From: Affinundibacterium baiyunense
GTDB taxonomy: Bacteria > Pseudomonadota > Gammaproteobacteria > Burkholderiales > Burkholderiaceae_D
Direction: 5' to 3'
Length of the DNA stretch: 64,000 nucleotides
NCBI RefSeq assembly: GCF_018139645.1
Contig: NZ_JAGSPM010000013.1
Coordinates: forward strand, 1 to 64,000
Position numbers and translations under genes: made by a program. How positions within the stretch are numbered: the stretch's first letter is position 1; each line of letters begins with the position of its first letter. Below the pieces are notes generated by a model. That model did not search any database, was not told the origin of the DNA, and was given only the letters and a program-made list of their open reading frames with translations. Shown in pieces: positions 8,011 through 16,160 of this stretch.

Positions 8011-8901
8011 ATGCTCACACTACGTAATCTCTCAAAAACCTATGACAATGGCGTGCAAGCCTTGAAGGCAATCTCGCTCGATATCGAACCTGGTTTATTT
8101 GGTTTATTAGGTCCGAACGGCGCTGGCAAATCCACTTTAATGCGTACCATCGCCACGCTACAACAAGCAAGTCATGGGCAAATCAGCTTTGACAATAAAG
8201 ACGTGATTCAGAACCCGAATGTCTTACGTAGTTGTCTCGGCTATTTACCGCAAGAATTCGGGGTTTATCCCAAAGTATCTTGCTATGACTTGCTCGATCA
8301 CATCGCGCTACTCAAAGGCGTGGTTGACCACAAAGCACGCAAGGCGCAAATCGAACAACTGTTACACCAAACAAATTTGTACGATGTCCGGAAAAAAGAT
8401 GTGAGTTCTTACTCTGGTGGCATGCGTCAACGCTTTGGCATTGCACAAGCGCTACTTGGCTCGCCACGTTTGATCATTGTCGATGAGCCCACCGCTGGGC
8501 TCGATCCACAAGAGCGTAATCGCTTTCATAATTTATTATGCGAGATCAGCGAGAACGTAATCGTCATTCTGTCTACCCACATCGTTGAAGATGTGAGTCA
8601 ACTTTGTCCTAACATGGCGATTCTGATTAATGGAGAAGTCCGTCTGCAAGGCAAACCCGCCCATTTGATACAAGAAATTGACGGCACGATTTGGAGCAAG
8701 CTGCTGCCGCGCAATCAGACTGAACAATACAAAAACAAATACAATGTTATCTCAGAGAGATTAGTCGTCGGTCAAACACAGATACTCGTGCAAAGCGAAT
8801 TCCAGCCAGAAATTGGTTTCGAGCTCGTGTCCGCCAACCTTGAGGATGTGTACTTTGCGACCTTGAAAAAATTTGAGCAAGGAGCAAAAAATGTTCGGTA
8901 A
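8011..8901 (+). CDS. ABC transporter ATP-binding protein
   Basis: The start at 8011 is chosen because AGGAA lies nine bases upstream and the domain begins at once with LTLRNLSKTYDNG; the upstream in-frame ATG at 7984 has no site. The 296-aa product has Walker A GPNGAGKST, signature SYSGGMRQRF, Walker B LIIVDEPTAGLDP and the switch His in LSTHIVEDV. It is the motor subunit for the permease-peptidase encoded by the next gene, whose start codon overlaps this gene's 3' end by 11 bases, so the two are translationally coupled. The substrate is unknown. Confidence 0.93.
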   Translation: MLTLRNLSKTYDNGVQALKAISLDIEPGLFGLLGPNGAGKSTLMRTIATLQQASHGQISFDNKDVIQNPNVLRSCLGYLPQEFGVYPKVSCYDLLDHIALLKGVVDHKARKAQIEQLLHQTNLYDVRKKDVSSYSGGMRQRFGIAQALLGSPRLIIVDEPTAGLDPQERNRFHNLLCEISENVIVILSTHIVEDVSQLCPNMAILINGEVRLQGKPAHLIQEIDGTIWSKLLPRNQTEQYKNKYNVISERLVVGQTQILVQSEFQPEIGFELVSANLEDVYFATLKKFEQGAKNVR

Positions 8902-11900
8902 CATGCTCGCTAATTTACTCAAGTTCGAATTCAAAATTTATCTCAAACAAGCTGGTCTATGGCTAGGCGTCTTGCTGTTTTCTGCGCTAGCTGCACTCAT
9001 CACAACGCAGCGCAGCTTTGCCAATTCTTCCTATGCGATCACGCAAACATTACTTTTCATCTCTCCGAATATTATTTTTCTGGTGTGCGTATTGGCGACG
9101 CCGGTATTGCTAAGAGATAGCCAGCATAAATTTGAATCCTTCATTTACACCACACCACTGGATAAGTTTGTGTATCTGGTCAGTCGCTATTTAGGCTTAA
9201 TGTTAGCGAGCTTGTTGGTGATGCTGATCATGCTGTTGGCAATGATGACGACCTCCCTATTTCTCGATCCGAAACAAGCGGGCAATTTCAATCCGTTCTA
9301 CTACTTATCTAGCTTCGCGATTTTCATCGTGCCGAATGTCTTGCTCTGTGTTTCCATTATATTTTCGACTGCGATATTTACTAAAAACACTTTAGCGATG
9401 TATGTTGCGGCAATCACGGTTTATGTGTTGTACATCATCGGCTCCGTATTAGGGAACTCGCCTATTCTCGCCAATTCTTCTCCGCTTACCGCAGGCAACT
9501 ACGGCTTCTCTGCTTTGCTTGAGCCTTATGGACTAATCGCATTTTTTGAGCAATCTGCTTACTGGACTAGCACGCAAAGAAATCAACTAGAACCAACGCT
9601 GGCAGGTAGCCTGTTAAGCAATCGTCTACTGTGGCTTGCTGTCAGTGCGGCGATGTTTGCTTACACTTATCAAAAGTTTTCTTTTAAATTATTCGAAGAA
9701 AATTCAAAGAAAAAGCAGGCTGCAGAAACAACGCTTGCTGAGCCGATTCAAGCTTATCAAGCGGTAAATCCGAATCACAACTTAGCAGATTTTCATATCG
9801 ACATTTGGTTTTCCAAACTCAAACTGGAATACTTGAGTTTAGCGAAAAGTCGCGTGTTCTTGGTGTTGGCACTGATCACCATCGTCTTCACTGCGGTACA
9901 TCTGTTAAGCGAAATCTTGACCGGGCCTATCAATGGTGGTCGGTCTTACTATGCGACCACAGGAATGATTTTAGAATCACTAATTGAGCCTTTAGTCATC
10001 TTTGGACAATTGATCGCAATTGTGTACGCGGTTGAACTCTATTGGAATGATAGAGCTGTGAATTTTCACGCCATCATCGATGCTAGCCCGACCAACAATC
10101 TCATTTTTTATCTGGCGAAACTGTGTAATGTGGTGGCGATTTTGTTTAGCTTCATCACACTCAGTGTGTTGACCGCGATTGCGTTTCAACTGATCCTCGG
10201 TTTACAGCGTGGCATGCATGAAATCAATCTTTCGCAGTATGTTCTGCTGTACTACTACGCGGGCATTCCCATTTTGTTGGTGGCTTTGTTTTGCTTATTC
10301 TTGCAAGGGTTCGCAAAAAATAAAGCAATTGGTTTGCTATTGGGCATGGGCGTATTTTGTTTAAACATCATCTGGAAAACCTTTAGCATCAAACATCCTT
10401 TGCTGGTATTCGCGTATGTTCCTAAATTCTATTATTCAGAAATGGCGGACACGATTTATCACCATGAAGCCTTTCATTGGATTAGTGCTTATTGGCTATC
10501 GCTAGGCGGCTTATTCGCGCTGCTTTCCGTGCTGTATTGGCGACGTGGTGACTACAGCATCTTCAGCAATATGATAAGCAATGGTGGTAGTCGCAAGTGG
10601 ACTTCAACAAGTCGCGGCTTGTTGTTATGCGTCCTCATCAGCTTTATCGGTACAGGTAGCTATGTGTTCTACCAAACCAATGTTTTTAATAGTTACATGA
10701 GCGCCAAAGATAAATTGGAGTGGATGGCGCATTACGAAAAGAGCTACGAACAATACAAAGACTTGCCGCAACCAAGTATAGAGAGCGTGAAAGTTGAATT
10801 GCATATTCAACCCGAACAGCGCTCGTACCAGGCCACAGGCCAGTTACAAATTCGCAATCAAACATCACAGACCATTCATAAGATTATGGTGAATGTGTTG
10901 AGGCAAGCCCACCTTCAACACAGTGTCAAATTGCAAGGCGCAAAACAAACTTCTTATGATGCGGCTTATCAAACTTATTGGTTCGTCTTAGACCAACCCA
11001 TGCACGCGCAGGAGAGTAGACAACTCACATTTACTTTGGATATCACCCATAATGCATTTACCAAATTAGATGGCGAACATTGGGTCACTCAAGGAGGTAG
11101 CTATATCGAGCTAGAGGACGTGTTGCCGCAATTTGGCTTTGATCAACGCTATATGATTAGTGATGAACAAGAACGACTCAAACATGGCTTGGCAGCGGTC
11201 AAGTTGGCGGCACCGACGGCGCAAGATCAACTGAGCAAAGACGATAATGTGACCTATGAAGCGACGCTATCAATGCCCATCGCAAGCCAACAAACCGTCG
11301 TCACGGTTGGTCAGTTACAAAGAGAATGGCAAGATGAAGGACGCCGCTATTTTCACTACAAGAGTCATCAAAAAGTAGGATTGCAATTAGCCATCGTTGC
11401 AGCCGACTTTCACATCACAAAAGCACAACACAAGGATGTGAACATCCAACTATATCGCAGCCCTAAGCACGATAAAGATGATGCCTTAATGCTAGAAGCT
11501 TTGACGCAAACCATGGATTATTTTGCGACGCATATACAGCCGTATACCGACAAAGAATATAGCGTAGTCGAACTCCCTTACTTCGCCAAAGCGCAATCAT
11601 TCGGCAGCGCGCAACCCGGTATGTATTTGGGGGTGGAAAATCGTTTCTTTAATTTAGATAATCGCGGCATAAAAAATAACCCTTTATTAAATGGTGTCTC
11701 ACACGAATTCGCACATCATTTTTTCGGATTCGCCATTGATCCAAATTACGTGGGCGGCTACCCCATGTTGACCGAAGTATTATGCAAATACATAGAACTC
11801 GTCATGAGCAAAAAATACCAAGGCGAAGCAAGTAATTTAGAAGCGATACATCAAGCAATAGATCGATATTTACGCCAACGTCCGTATAGCCAAAACACCG

Positions 11901-12478
11901 AACGACCATTGTTCAGCGTAGGCATGGAACCGCATATCTATTACAACAAAGGGCAACATAGTATGTACGCGCTGATGCATTTAATTGGCGAAGACAAAAT
12001 CAATCTGGCCTTACGCAATTTACTCCAGAATTTTGCTTATCACCGTAAACCAACTTCCTTAGACTTGCTCAATCTGTTCTACCAACAAGCAGACGCGGCA
12101 CAAATCAAGATCATCGACGACTTGTTCAAACGCATCGTGTTCCATGATTTCACCGTACACGATGCCAAAACAGTACAACTAGCGAACGGCGAATTTGAAA
12201 CCACAGTCGATTTAAGTGCGCTGAAATATGTGCTCAATGAAACGACGGGGGCAGAAGAGCAAGAGACCATCAACGACGACATAGAAATCGCCTTGTTCAC
12301 AGAATTTCCAATCAAGAAAGAGAGCGATCAAATTCTGTTGAATAAGCAGTCACTCAAGCAGGCGCGCAATACTATCCAACTGCGCAGTAAAGTTCGTCCG
12401 CAGTATGTGCAGATCGATCCACGACGTTTGCGGATTGATCGGACGCCTAGTGATAATTTGTTGAAGATTGGGGATTGA
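8891..12478 (+). CDS. ABC-2 permease fused to an M1-type metallopeptidase domain
   Basis: The start at 8891 has an AGGAG site and overlaps the ATPase gene. The 1195-aa protein has three parts. A first ABC-2-like block (about residues 1-260) and a second (about 320-560) each carry roughly six hydrophobic helices. After another helix near 580, a large soluble C-terminal part resembles M1 aminopeptidases. That part has a GVEN motif like GxMEN, a zinc site HEFAH (residues 938-942), a downstream LTE glutamate at 962, and a Tyr region (YYNKGQHSMYALMHLIG). HEXXH and the glutamate are separated by 19 residues rather than the canonical 18. Proteins of this architecture are annotated as ABC permease/M1 aminopeptidase, but I know of no established substrate. 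The peptidase is predicted to sit on one face of the membrane beside the transport path. Confidence 0.88.
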   Translation: MFGNMLANLLKFEFKIYLKQAGLWLGVLLFSALAALITTQRSFANSSYAITQTLLFISPNIIFLVCVLATPVLLRDSQHKFESFIYTTPLDKFVYLVSRYLGLMLASLLVMLIMLLAMMTTSLFLDPKQAGNFNPFYYLSSFAIFIVPNVLLCVSIIFSTAIFTKNTLAMYVAAITVYVLYIIGSVLGNSPILANSSPLTAGNYGFSALLEPYGLIAFFEQSAYWTSTQRNQLEPTLAGSLLSNRLLWLAVSAAMFAYTYQKFSFKLFEENSKKKQAAETTLAEPIQAYQAVNPNHNLADFHIDIWFSKLKLEYLSLAKSRVFLVLALITIVFTAVHLLSEILTGPINGGRSYYATTGMILESLIEPLVIFGQLIAIVYAVELYWNDRAVNFHAIIDASPTNNLIFYLAKLCNVVAILFSFITLSVLTAIAFQLILGLQRGMHEINLSQYVLLYYYAGIPILLVALFCLFLQGFAKNKAIGLLLGMGVFCLNIIWKTFSIKHPLLVFAYVPKFYYSEMADTIYHHEAFHWISAYWLSLGGLFALLSVLYWRRGDYSIFSNMISNGGSRKWTSTSRGLLLCVLISFIGTGSYVFYQTNVFNSYMSAKDKLEWMAHYEKSYEQYKDLPQPSIESVKVELHIQPEQRSYQATGQLQIRNQTSQTIHKIMVNVLRQAHLQHSVKLQGAKQTSYDAAYQTYWFVLDQPMHAQESRQLTFTLDITHNAFTKLDGEHWVTQGGSYIELEDVLPQFGFDQRYMISDEQERLKHGLAAVKLAAPTAQDQLSKDDNVTYEATLSMPIASQQTVVTVGQLQREWQDEGRRYFHYKSHQKVGLQLAIVAADFHITKAQHKDVNIQLYRSPKHDKDDALMLEALTQTMDYFATHIQPYTDKEYSVVELPYFAKAQSFGSAQPGMYLGVENRFFNLDNRGIKNNPLLNGVSHEFAHHFFGFAIDPNYVGGYPMLTEVLCKYIELVMSKKYQGEASNLEAIHQAIDRYLRQRPYSQNTERPLFSVGMEPHIYYNKGQHSMYALMHLIGEDKINLALRNLLQNFAYHRKPTSLDLLNLFYQQADAAQIKIIDDLFKRIVFHDFTVHDAKTVQLANGEFETTVDLSALKYVLNETTGAEEQETINDDIEIALFTEFPIKKESDQILLNKQSLKQARNTIQLRSKVRPQYVQIDPRRLRIDRTPSDNLLKIGD

Positions 12479-12654
12479 GGGTTGATGAGGTTTTGGTAGC
12501 GTCAGACGAGGGTTAGCTCAGTGACACGGTTGGTGCAATTGGGCTTAACTCGTTTGAATTTTGTGATATTTCCCCACAAGGAATTTATGATGAATCCGAG
12601 CAAGTTGTAGACATTACGTCTCTCTACAGTATTCGGGAGTTTTTTTGTCGTTGA
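12478..12654 (+). pseudogene. Decayed reading frame, unidentified
   Basis: One frame reads as protein-like sequence on both sides of an in-frame TAG at 12514: VDEVLVASDEG, stop, then 45 codons including SFEFCDISPQGIYDESE and QVVDITSLYSIREFF, ending at 12654. No usable start codon lies in either part. It begins directly after the permease-peptidase stop. It looks like the tail of a lost gene, but chance cannot be excluded. The remaining bases to 12780 hold only short imperfect dyads. Confidence 0.3.
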
Positions 12655-12780
12655 TGGAGCAAAAATACAGCGTTGACACCTTGGTTAACCCGCGCCGAAG
12701 GGCGGAGGGGGCCAACATTGGCCATGAAATTAGCCTATATTGGCATCGGCGTTAAACCGACGGTCAGACATTCGCGTGCC

Positions 12781-13497
12781 TCATTGAGTCTTAGATGAGA
12801 TACCAATATTTCGCGCTCGCTTGTGAATTATTCTAGCTCCCAACAAGCCTACCTTTACGTAAACCTCTGGAACCTCGGTTTGGGAGAGTTGCTGCGCGAT
12901 TTGCACTCGATAGCGTTCATAGTGACTTAGCGTGAAGTCATCAAAGCTCATAACGACGATGAAGGCTATGCCATCAGATCCCTTGCTGGTTATCTGCTTG
13001 TAGGCCATCGTCAAGTCAGCGTCGAGCTTGCGCAAAAATCCTACGCTGAGCTCATAGTAAATGGATCCGTCAAAGCCCTCCTCAGCCTCCCGGCGATTGA
13101 TCTGCGCCTCTGAAATACCGATACTCTTTACTTCGCAGTATCTTGTCTCGTTACCGTGACGGTATGACAAGTCTGGCGTCGTTTTGCCGTCCTCCGGCAA
13201 GACCGAGACATGCGTATAACCCTGGCGGAGGAGGAACTGATAGGCAAAGGCTTCGTTTAGTTGGTTGAAAAATCCCTGTTTGAGTTGACCTTTCCGATGA
13301 TCCCGGAAGTGCGCGACAGCTTTCTTTGACAGTCTTTCCCAAGACGCTTGATCCATACAATCGAACGCCTTGTCATAGGCTCGATAAGACGCGCGGGCCT
13401 GTTTTGATAGACGCAATGTTTCGCCCACTGACTCAAAAAATTTGTCGTATGGATAGTTTTCCTTGATCAACCGAATGAGTGCTGCCATCCGCCTCAT
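12781..13497 (-). CDS. PD-(D/E)XK nuclease-like protein, 238 aa
   Basis: The N-terminal half (to about residue 75) is helical and basic. From about residue 78 the order of elements matches the restriction-endonuclease fold: a helix with Glu82 (NQLNEAFAYQFLL), a strand ending in Pro108-Asp109 (TTPDLSYRHG), then Glu122-Val123-Lys124 (RYCEVKS). P-D-x(12)-E-V-K is the PD-(D/E)XK catalytic signature. The remainder (IAFIVVMSFDD, EVYVKVGLLGARII) fits core strands. There is no methyltransferase or helicase partner, so it is not a classical restriction system. It lies in a small accessory patch between the permease-peptidase and ssb. Its exact role is unknown. Confidence 0.6.
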   Translation of the reverse strand: MRRMAALIRLIKENYPYDKFFESVGETLRLSKQARASYRAYDKAFDCMDQASWERLSKKAVAHFRDHRKGQLKQGFFNQLNEAFAYQFLLRQGYTHVSVLPEDGKTTPDLSYRHGNETRYCEVKSIGISEAQINRREAEEGFDGSIYYELSVGFLRKLDADLTMAYKQITSKGSDGIAFIVVMSFDDFTLSHYERYRVQIAQQLSQTEVPEVYVKVGLLGARIIHKRARNIGISSKTQ

Positions 13498-13645
13498 TTG
13501 ACATGCCTAACGTGATTTAATTTAACAAGTCGCAAAGATAATCGAACATAAAAGAAAAGCCAATTCGTTTTAACTCTCTGCAAACCCGAATTCCACTTAG
13601 TTGGCTCTGTTTATACCGATTACTTGCTAGATTTCGTCCACAAAA

Positions 13646-13684
13646 CCCATCCCCACCCTAGCCCTCCCCTTGAAGGTGAGGGGA
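13646..13684. repeat. GC-rich dispersed intergenic repeat, copy 1
   Basis: This short block runs CCCATCCCCACCCTAGCCCT then CCCCTTGAAGGTGAGGGG. It has the same layout (CCCTA/CACCCC plus a small G-rich hairpin) as two copies near 19.1-19.3 kb and as a repeat type common between genes in many proteobacteria. It lies between the nuclease-like gene and the ssb terminator. The rest of 13498-13760 shows no gene. Confidence 0.5.
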
Positions 13685-13759
13685 TTTATCACTTGAATTA
13701 CTCTTGCGGCAAACTGAAAATGTGCAAGTTAAATCGAAGCAACTTCTTTTACGTTCCAT

Positions 13760-13803
13760 AAAAAAACACCCCAATTCAACACAGGGTTGAATTGGGGTAT
13801 TTT
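13760..13803 (-). terminator. Terminator downstream of ssb
   Basis: ACCCCAATTCAAC (13768-13780) pairs perfectly with GTTGAATTGGGGT (13786-13798) around a 5-nt loop. On the minus strand a run of six T residues follows. It lies 40 bases beyond the ssb stop. Confidence 0.85.
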
Positions 13804-13842
13804 AGATTTGGTACTTAATGCTTATCTATTCTAAGGTACGCT

Positions 13843-14346
13843 TCAGAACGGAATATCATCATCCATATCGGAGAAGTTCGGTGCAGGACGTTGCGCTGGA
13901 GCTTGACGTGGTTGCTGCACGGGCGCGCTGTATTGTTGCTGTTGACGTGGGGCTGGAGCGCCGCCGTAACCATCATCATCCATCGGTGCGCCGCCACCGC
14001 CGCCCATGCCTTGGCGACTGCCTAGCATTTTCATTTCGTCGGCACGAATGTCGGTTGCGTATTTTTCTACGCCGTCTTTATCGGTGTATTTGCGAGTACG
14101 CAAGCTGCCTTCGATGTAAACCTGTGAACCTTTTTTCAGGTATTGACCTGCGATCTCGGCCAATTTGCCAAAGAAAGTCACGCGATGCCATTCGGTCGCT
14201 TCTTTCTTTTCACCGGTTTGTTTGTCTTTCCACGATTCTGTGGTTGCTACTGCAATGGTAGTCATCGCATCGCCACTTGGCATGTAGCGGGTTTCTGGAT
14301 CACGTCCCAGATTGCCAATAATCAGAACTTTATTTAGTGATGCCAT
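13843..14346 (-). CDS. ssb: Single-stranded DNA-binding protein
   Basis: The start at 14346 ([18 protein letters not shown]) is chosen over an upstream in-frame ATG because it has a GGAG site and matches the family start. The 167-aa protein has an N-terminal OB fold (about residues 1-110), a Gly/Gln/Pro-rich linker and the acidic tip DMDDDIPF that docks repair and replication partners. Length and layout are normal. It protects single-stranded DNA in replication, recombination and repair. The MFS gene upstream is on the same strand, with 239 bases between them, so ssb may have its own promoter. Confidence 0.97.
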   Translation of the reverse strand: MASLNKVLIIGNLGRDPETRYMPSGDAMTTIAVATTESWKDKQTGEKKEATEWHRVTFFGKLAEIAGQYLKKGSQVYIEGSLRTRKYTDKDGVEKYATDIRADEMKMLGSRQGMGGGGGAPMDDDGYGGAPAPRQQQQYSAPVQQPRQAPAQRPAPNFSDMDDDIPF

Positions 14347-14585
14347 ATTTATGTCTCCTACTCTCAATGCGATAACATATCAATCTAATTTTAGAGGTCG
14401 TCGCTGTGTTACAAAGCCTTGCAATACTAGTGTATTGCTACGTTTTGATGCCTTGCGCTGCCACTCTATAGTTGAATTGCTACCTTTATCGCTAATTTAT
14501 CAACGTAACTCGCGTGTTTCAATAGATCAAAAATGCTTTCCTTTTAGGAGGACAATTTTGCTTACTGCTTTTCCGACTTTGCTAA
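14347..14585 (-). other. Intergenic region with an imperfect palindrome
   Basis: No gene is seen here. Around 14400-14470 a centre of GCAATAC-TAGT-GTATTGC is flanked by partly complementary arms of about 25 bp (CTTTGTAACAC against TCAAAACG style, 12 of 15 matches next to the core). This resembles a dispersed palindromic element, or a terminator for the MFS gene without a T-run. The ssb ribosome binding site is at the left edge. Confidence 0.35.
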
Positions 14586-15851
14586 CTAAGCGGCAGACGC
14601 TGCGTCGTTCGCATTGGCAGAATTCGGTTTGCTGGCGCGCTTGGGCAATTCCGGCATCCGGCTTGCGATTATAAGCCAGATCAAGGATAAAACTGCAGTA
14701 AATATGAAGACGGAACTAGCGCTGATGTGCTGCTTCATCCATCCACCTACAAAACCACCACAGGCCAAGCCCAATGCTTGCAAAGTGTTATACACGCCGA
14801 GCGCCGCGCCCTTAGCTGAAGGTGGCGCGAGACGAGAAACCAAGGATGGCTGACTCGCTTCCAAAATATTGAAGGCCAGAAAGAAAGCGAACAACATCGC
14901 AATCAACATCCACGCGTGGTCAAGGAAGCTCCAAAAACCCAATTGCACCAGCATTAGCAAAGCAATGGCGGCGATAAAAACTTGTTTCATTTTGCCACTA
15001 CGCTCCCCTCGCATAATCGCGAATAGCATTACGAAGAAAGAACCAAATACAACAGGCAAATAGACTTCCCAATGCTTGTCTAGCGGCAAATGCACGGTTT
15101 GCACTAAGGCGGATGGCACGACCACAAACATCGCTACCTGACTGAGGTGCAATACAAACACACCTAAATTCAAACGCATGAGCTCAGGATTTTTTAGCAC
15201 ATCAAGCAAAGGCACTTTGGCGCTTGGTAAAGTAGGTGCATCCGGTGTAATCCACATCACCACAGCGATAGCAGCAATTGCCATGATCGCGGTCATGATG
15301 AAAATGCCTGACATACCGATACTTTGATATAGCACTGGAGCAAACACCAGTGACAAAGCAAAACTAATCCCGATTGATCCACCCACCATCGCCATTGCCT
15401 TGGTGCGATGCTCTTCTCGTGTAGTGTCGGCCAACAATGCCGTGATCGCTGCGGAAATTGCGCCTGCGCCCTGCACTGCGCGTCCAATCAAAATGCCCAT
15501 CACAGTGTTCGACATCGCTGCAATCACTGCGCCAAGTGCAAATAAAATCAAACCAGCGATAATCACGGGCTTGCGTCCATACTTATCCGACGCGATGCCA
15601 AACAGAATCTGCAAGCAAGCTTGGGTTAGTCCATACACACCCATCGCCATGCCGACCAATGCGGTGTTATCGCCATCCGGCAAAGTTTTGGCATGAATTG
15701 CGAAGATCGGCAAAATCAAAAATAAGCCAAACATGCGTAAAGCGAAAATCGATGCCAAGGACGCGCCCGCGCGGATTTCGGACGCGGACATTTTGCTGGA
15801 AGCGATAGTTGATGAGAGCGATTCTGTGCTCATAGGTGTTGCGCTATTCAT
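14586..15851 (-). CDS. Major facilitator superfamily transporter
   Basis: The product of about 421 aa has twelve predicted membrane helices. It carries the MFS loop 2-3 motif (GIASDKYGRKPVI), the helix 4 motif (LIGRAVQGAGAISAA) and a helix 5 stretch GGSIGISFALSLVFAP. It resembles YajR/drug-efflux type proton antiporters; the substrate is unknown. The start is uncertain: ATG codons at 15851 and 15833 are both reasonable, and the open frame extends to a TTG at 15923; none has a clear binding site. uvrA is divergent upstream. Confidence 0.85.
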   Translation of the reverse strand: MNSATPMSTESLSSTIASSKMSASEIRAGASLASIFALRMFGLFLILPIFAIHAKTLPDGDNTALVGMAMGVYGLTQACLQILFGIASDKYGRKPVIIAGLILFALGAVIAAMSNTVMGILIGRAVQGAGAISAAITALLADTTREEHRTKAMAMVGGSIGISFALSLVFAPVLYQSIGMSGIFIMTAIMAIAAIAVVMWITPDAPTLPSAKVPLLDVLKNPELMRLNLGVFVLHLSQVAMFVVVPSALVQTVHLPLDKHWEVYLPVVFGSFFVMLFAIMRGERSGKMKQVFIAAIALLMLVQLGFWSFLDHAWMLIAMLFAFFLAFNILEASQPSLVSRLAPPSAKGAALGVYNTLQALGLACGGFVGGWMKQHISASSVFIFTAVLSLIWLIIASRMPELPKRASKPNSANANDAASAA

Positions 15852-15963
15852 AAGACGATTAACAGCATTGCAAAAAGCAAAATGACGAGTACGGGTCAGC
15901 CGGAACCATGATTCTGATGACAATTTACAGCGACACTCGCGCTTATTTTTGAAAACCCGTTAT

Positions 15964-15992
15964 AGTATCAGGTTGCTCGCTTTTCATTTCAA
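15964..15992 (-). promoter_or_regulatory. Candidate sigma-70 promoter for the MFS gene
   Basis: On the minus strand TTGAAA (15987-15992) and GATACT (15964-15969) are separated by 17 bases, about 115 bases before the MFS start. The -10 matches consensus at 4 of 6 positions. It is a plausible but unproven promoter. Confidence 0.35.
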
Positions 15993-16160
15993 AATGCGGC
16001 AAGCTTGCGCGGCTTAATTGCATTTCACACATTGATTTGGCTTAAATTTCGTCACAAAAATTGATCTGGCAATGGTACGCACAACAATTTAAAGAAAGTT
16101 TCTACTTTTTATAGCATTTTGAACCCTTATTGATCGACCATCATACGCAGGAAATGTTTC

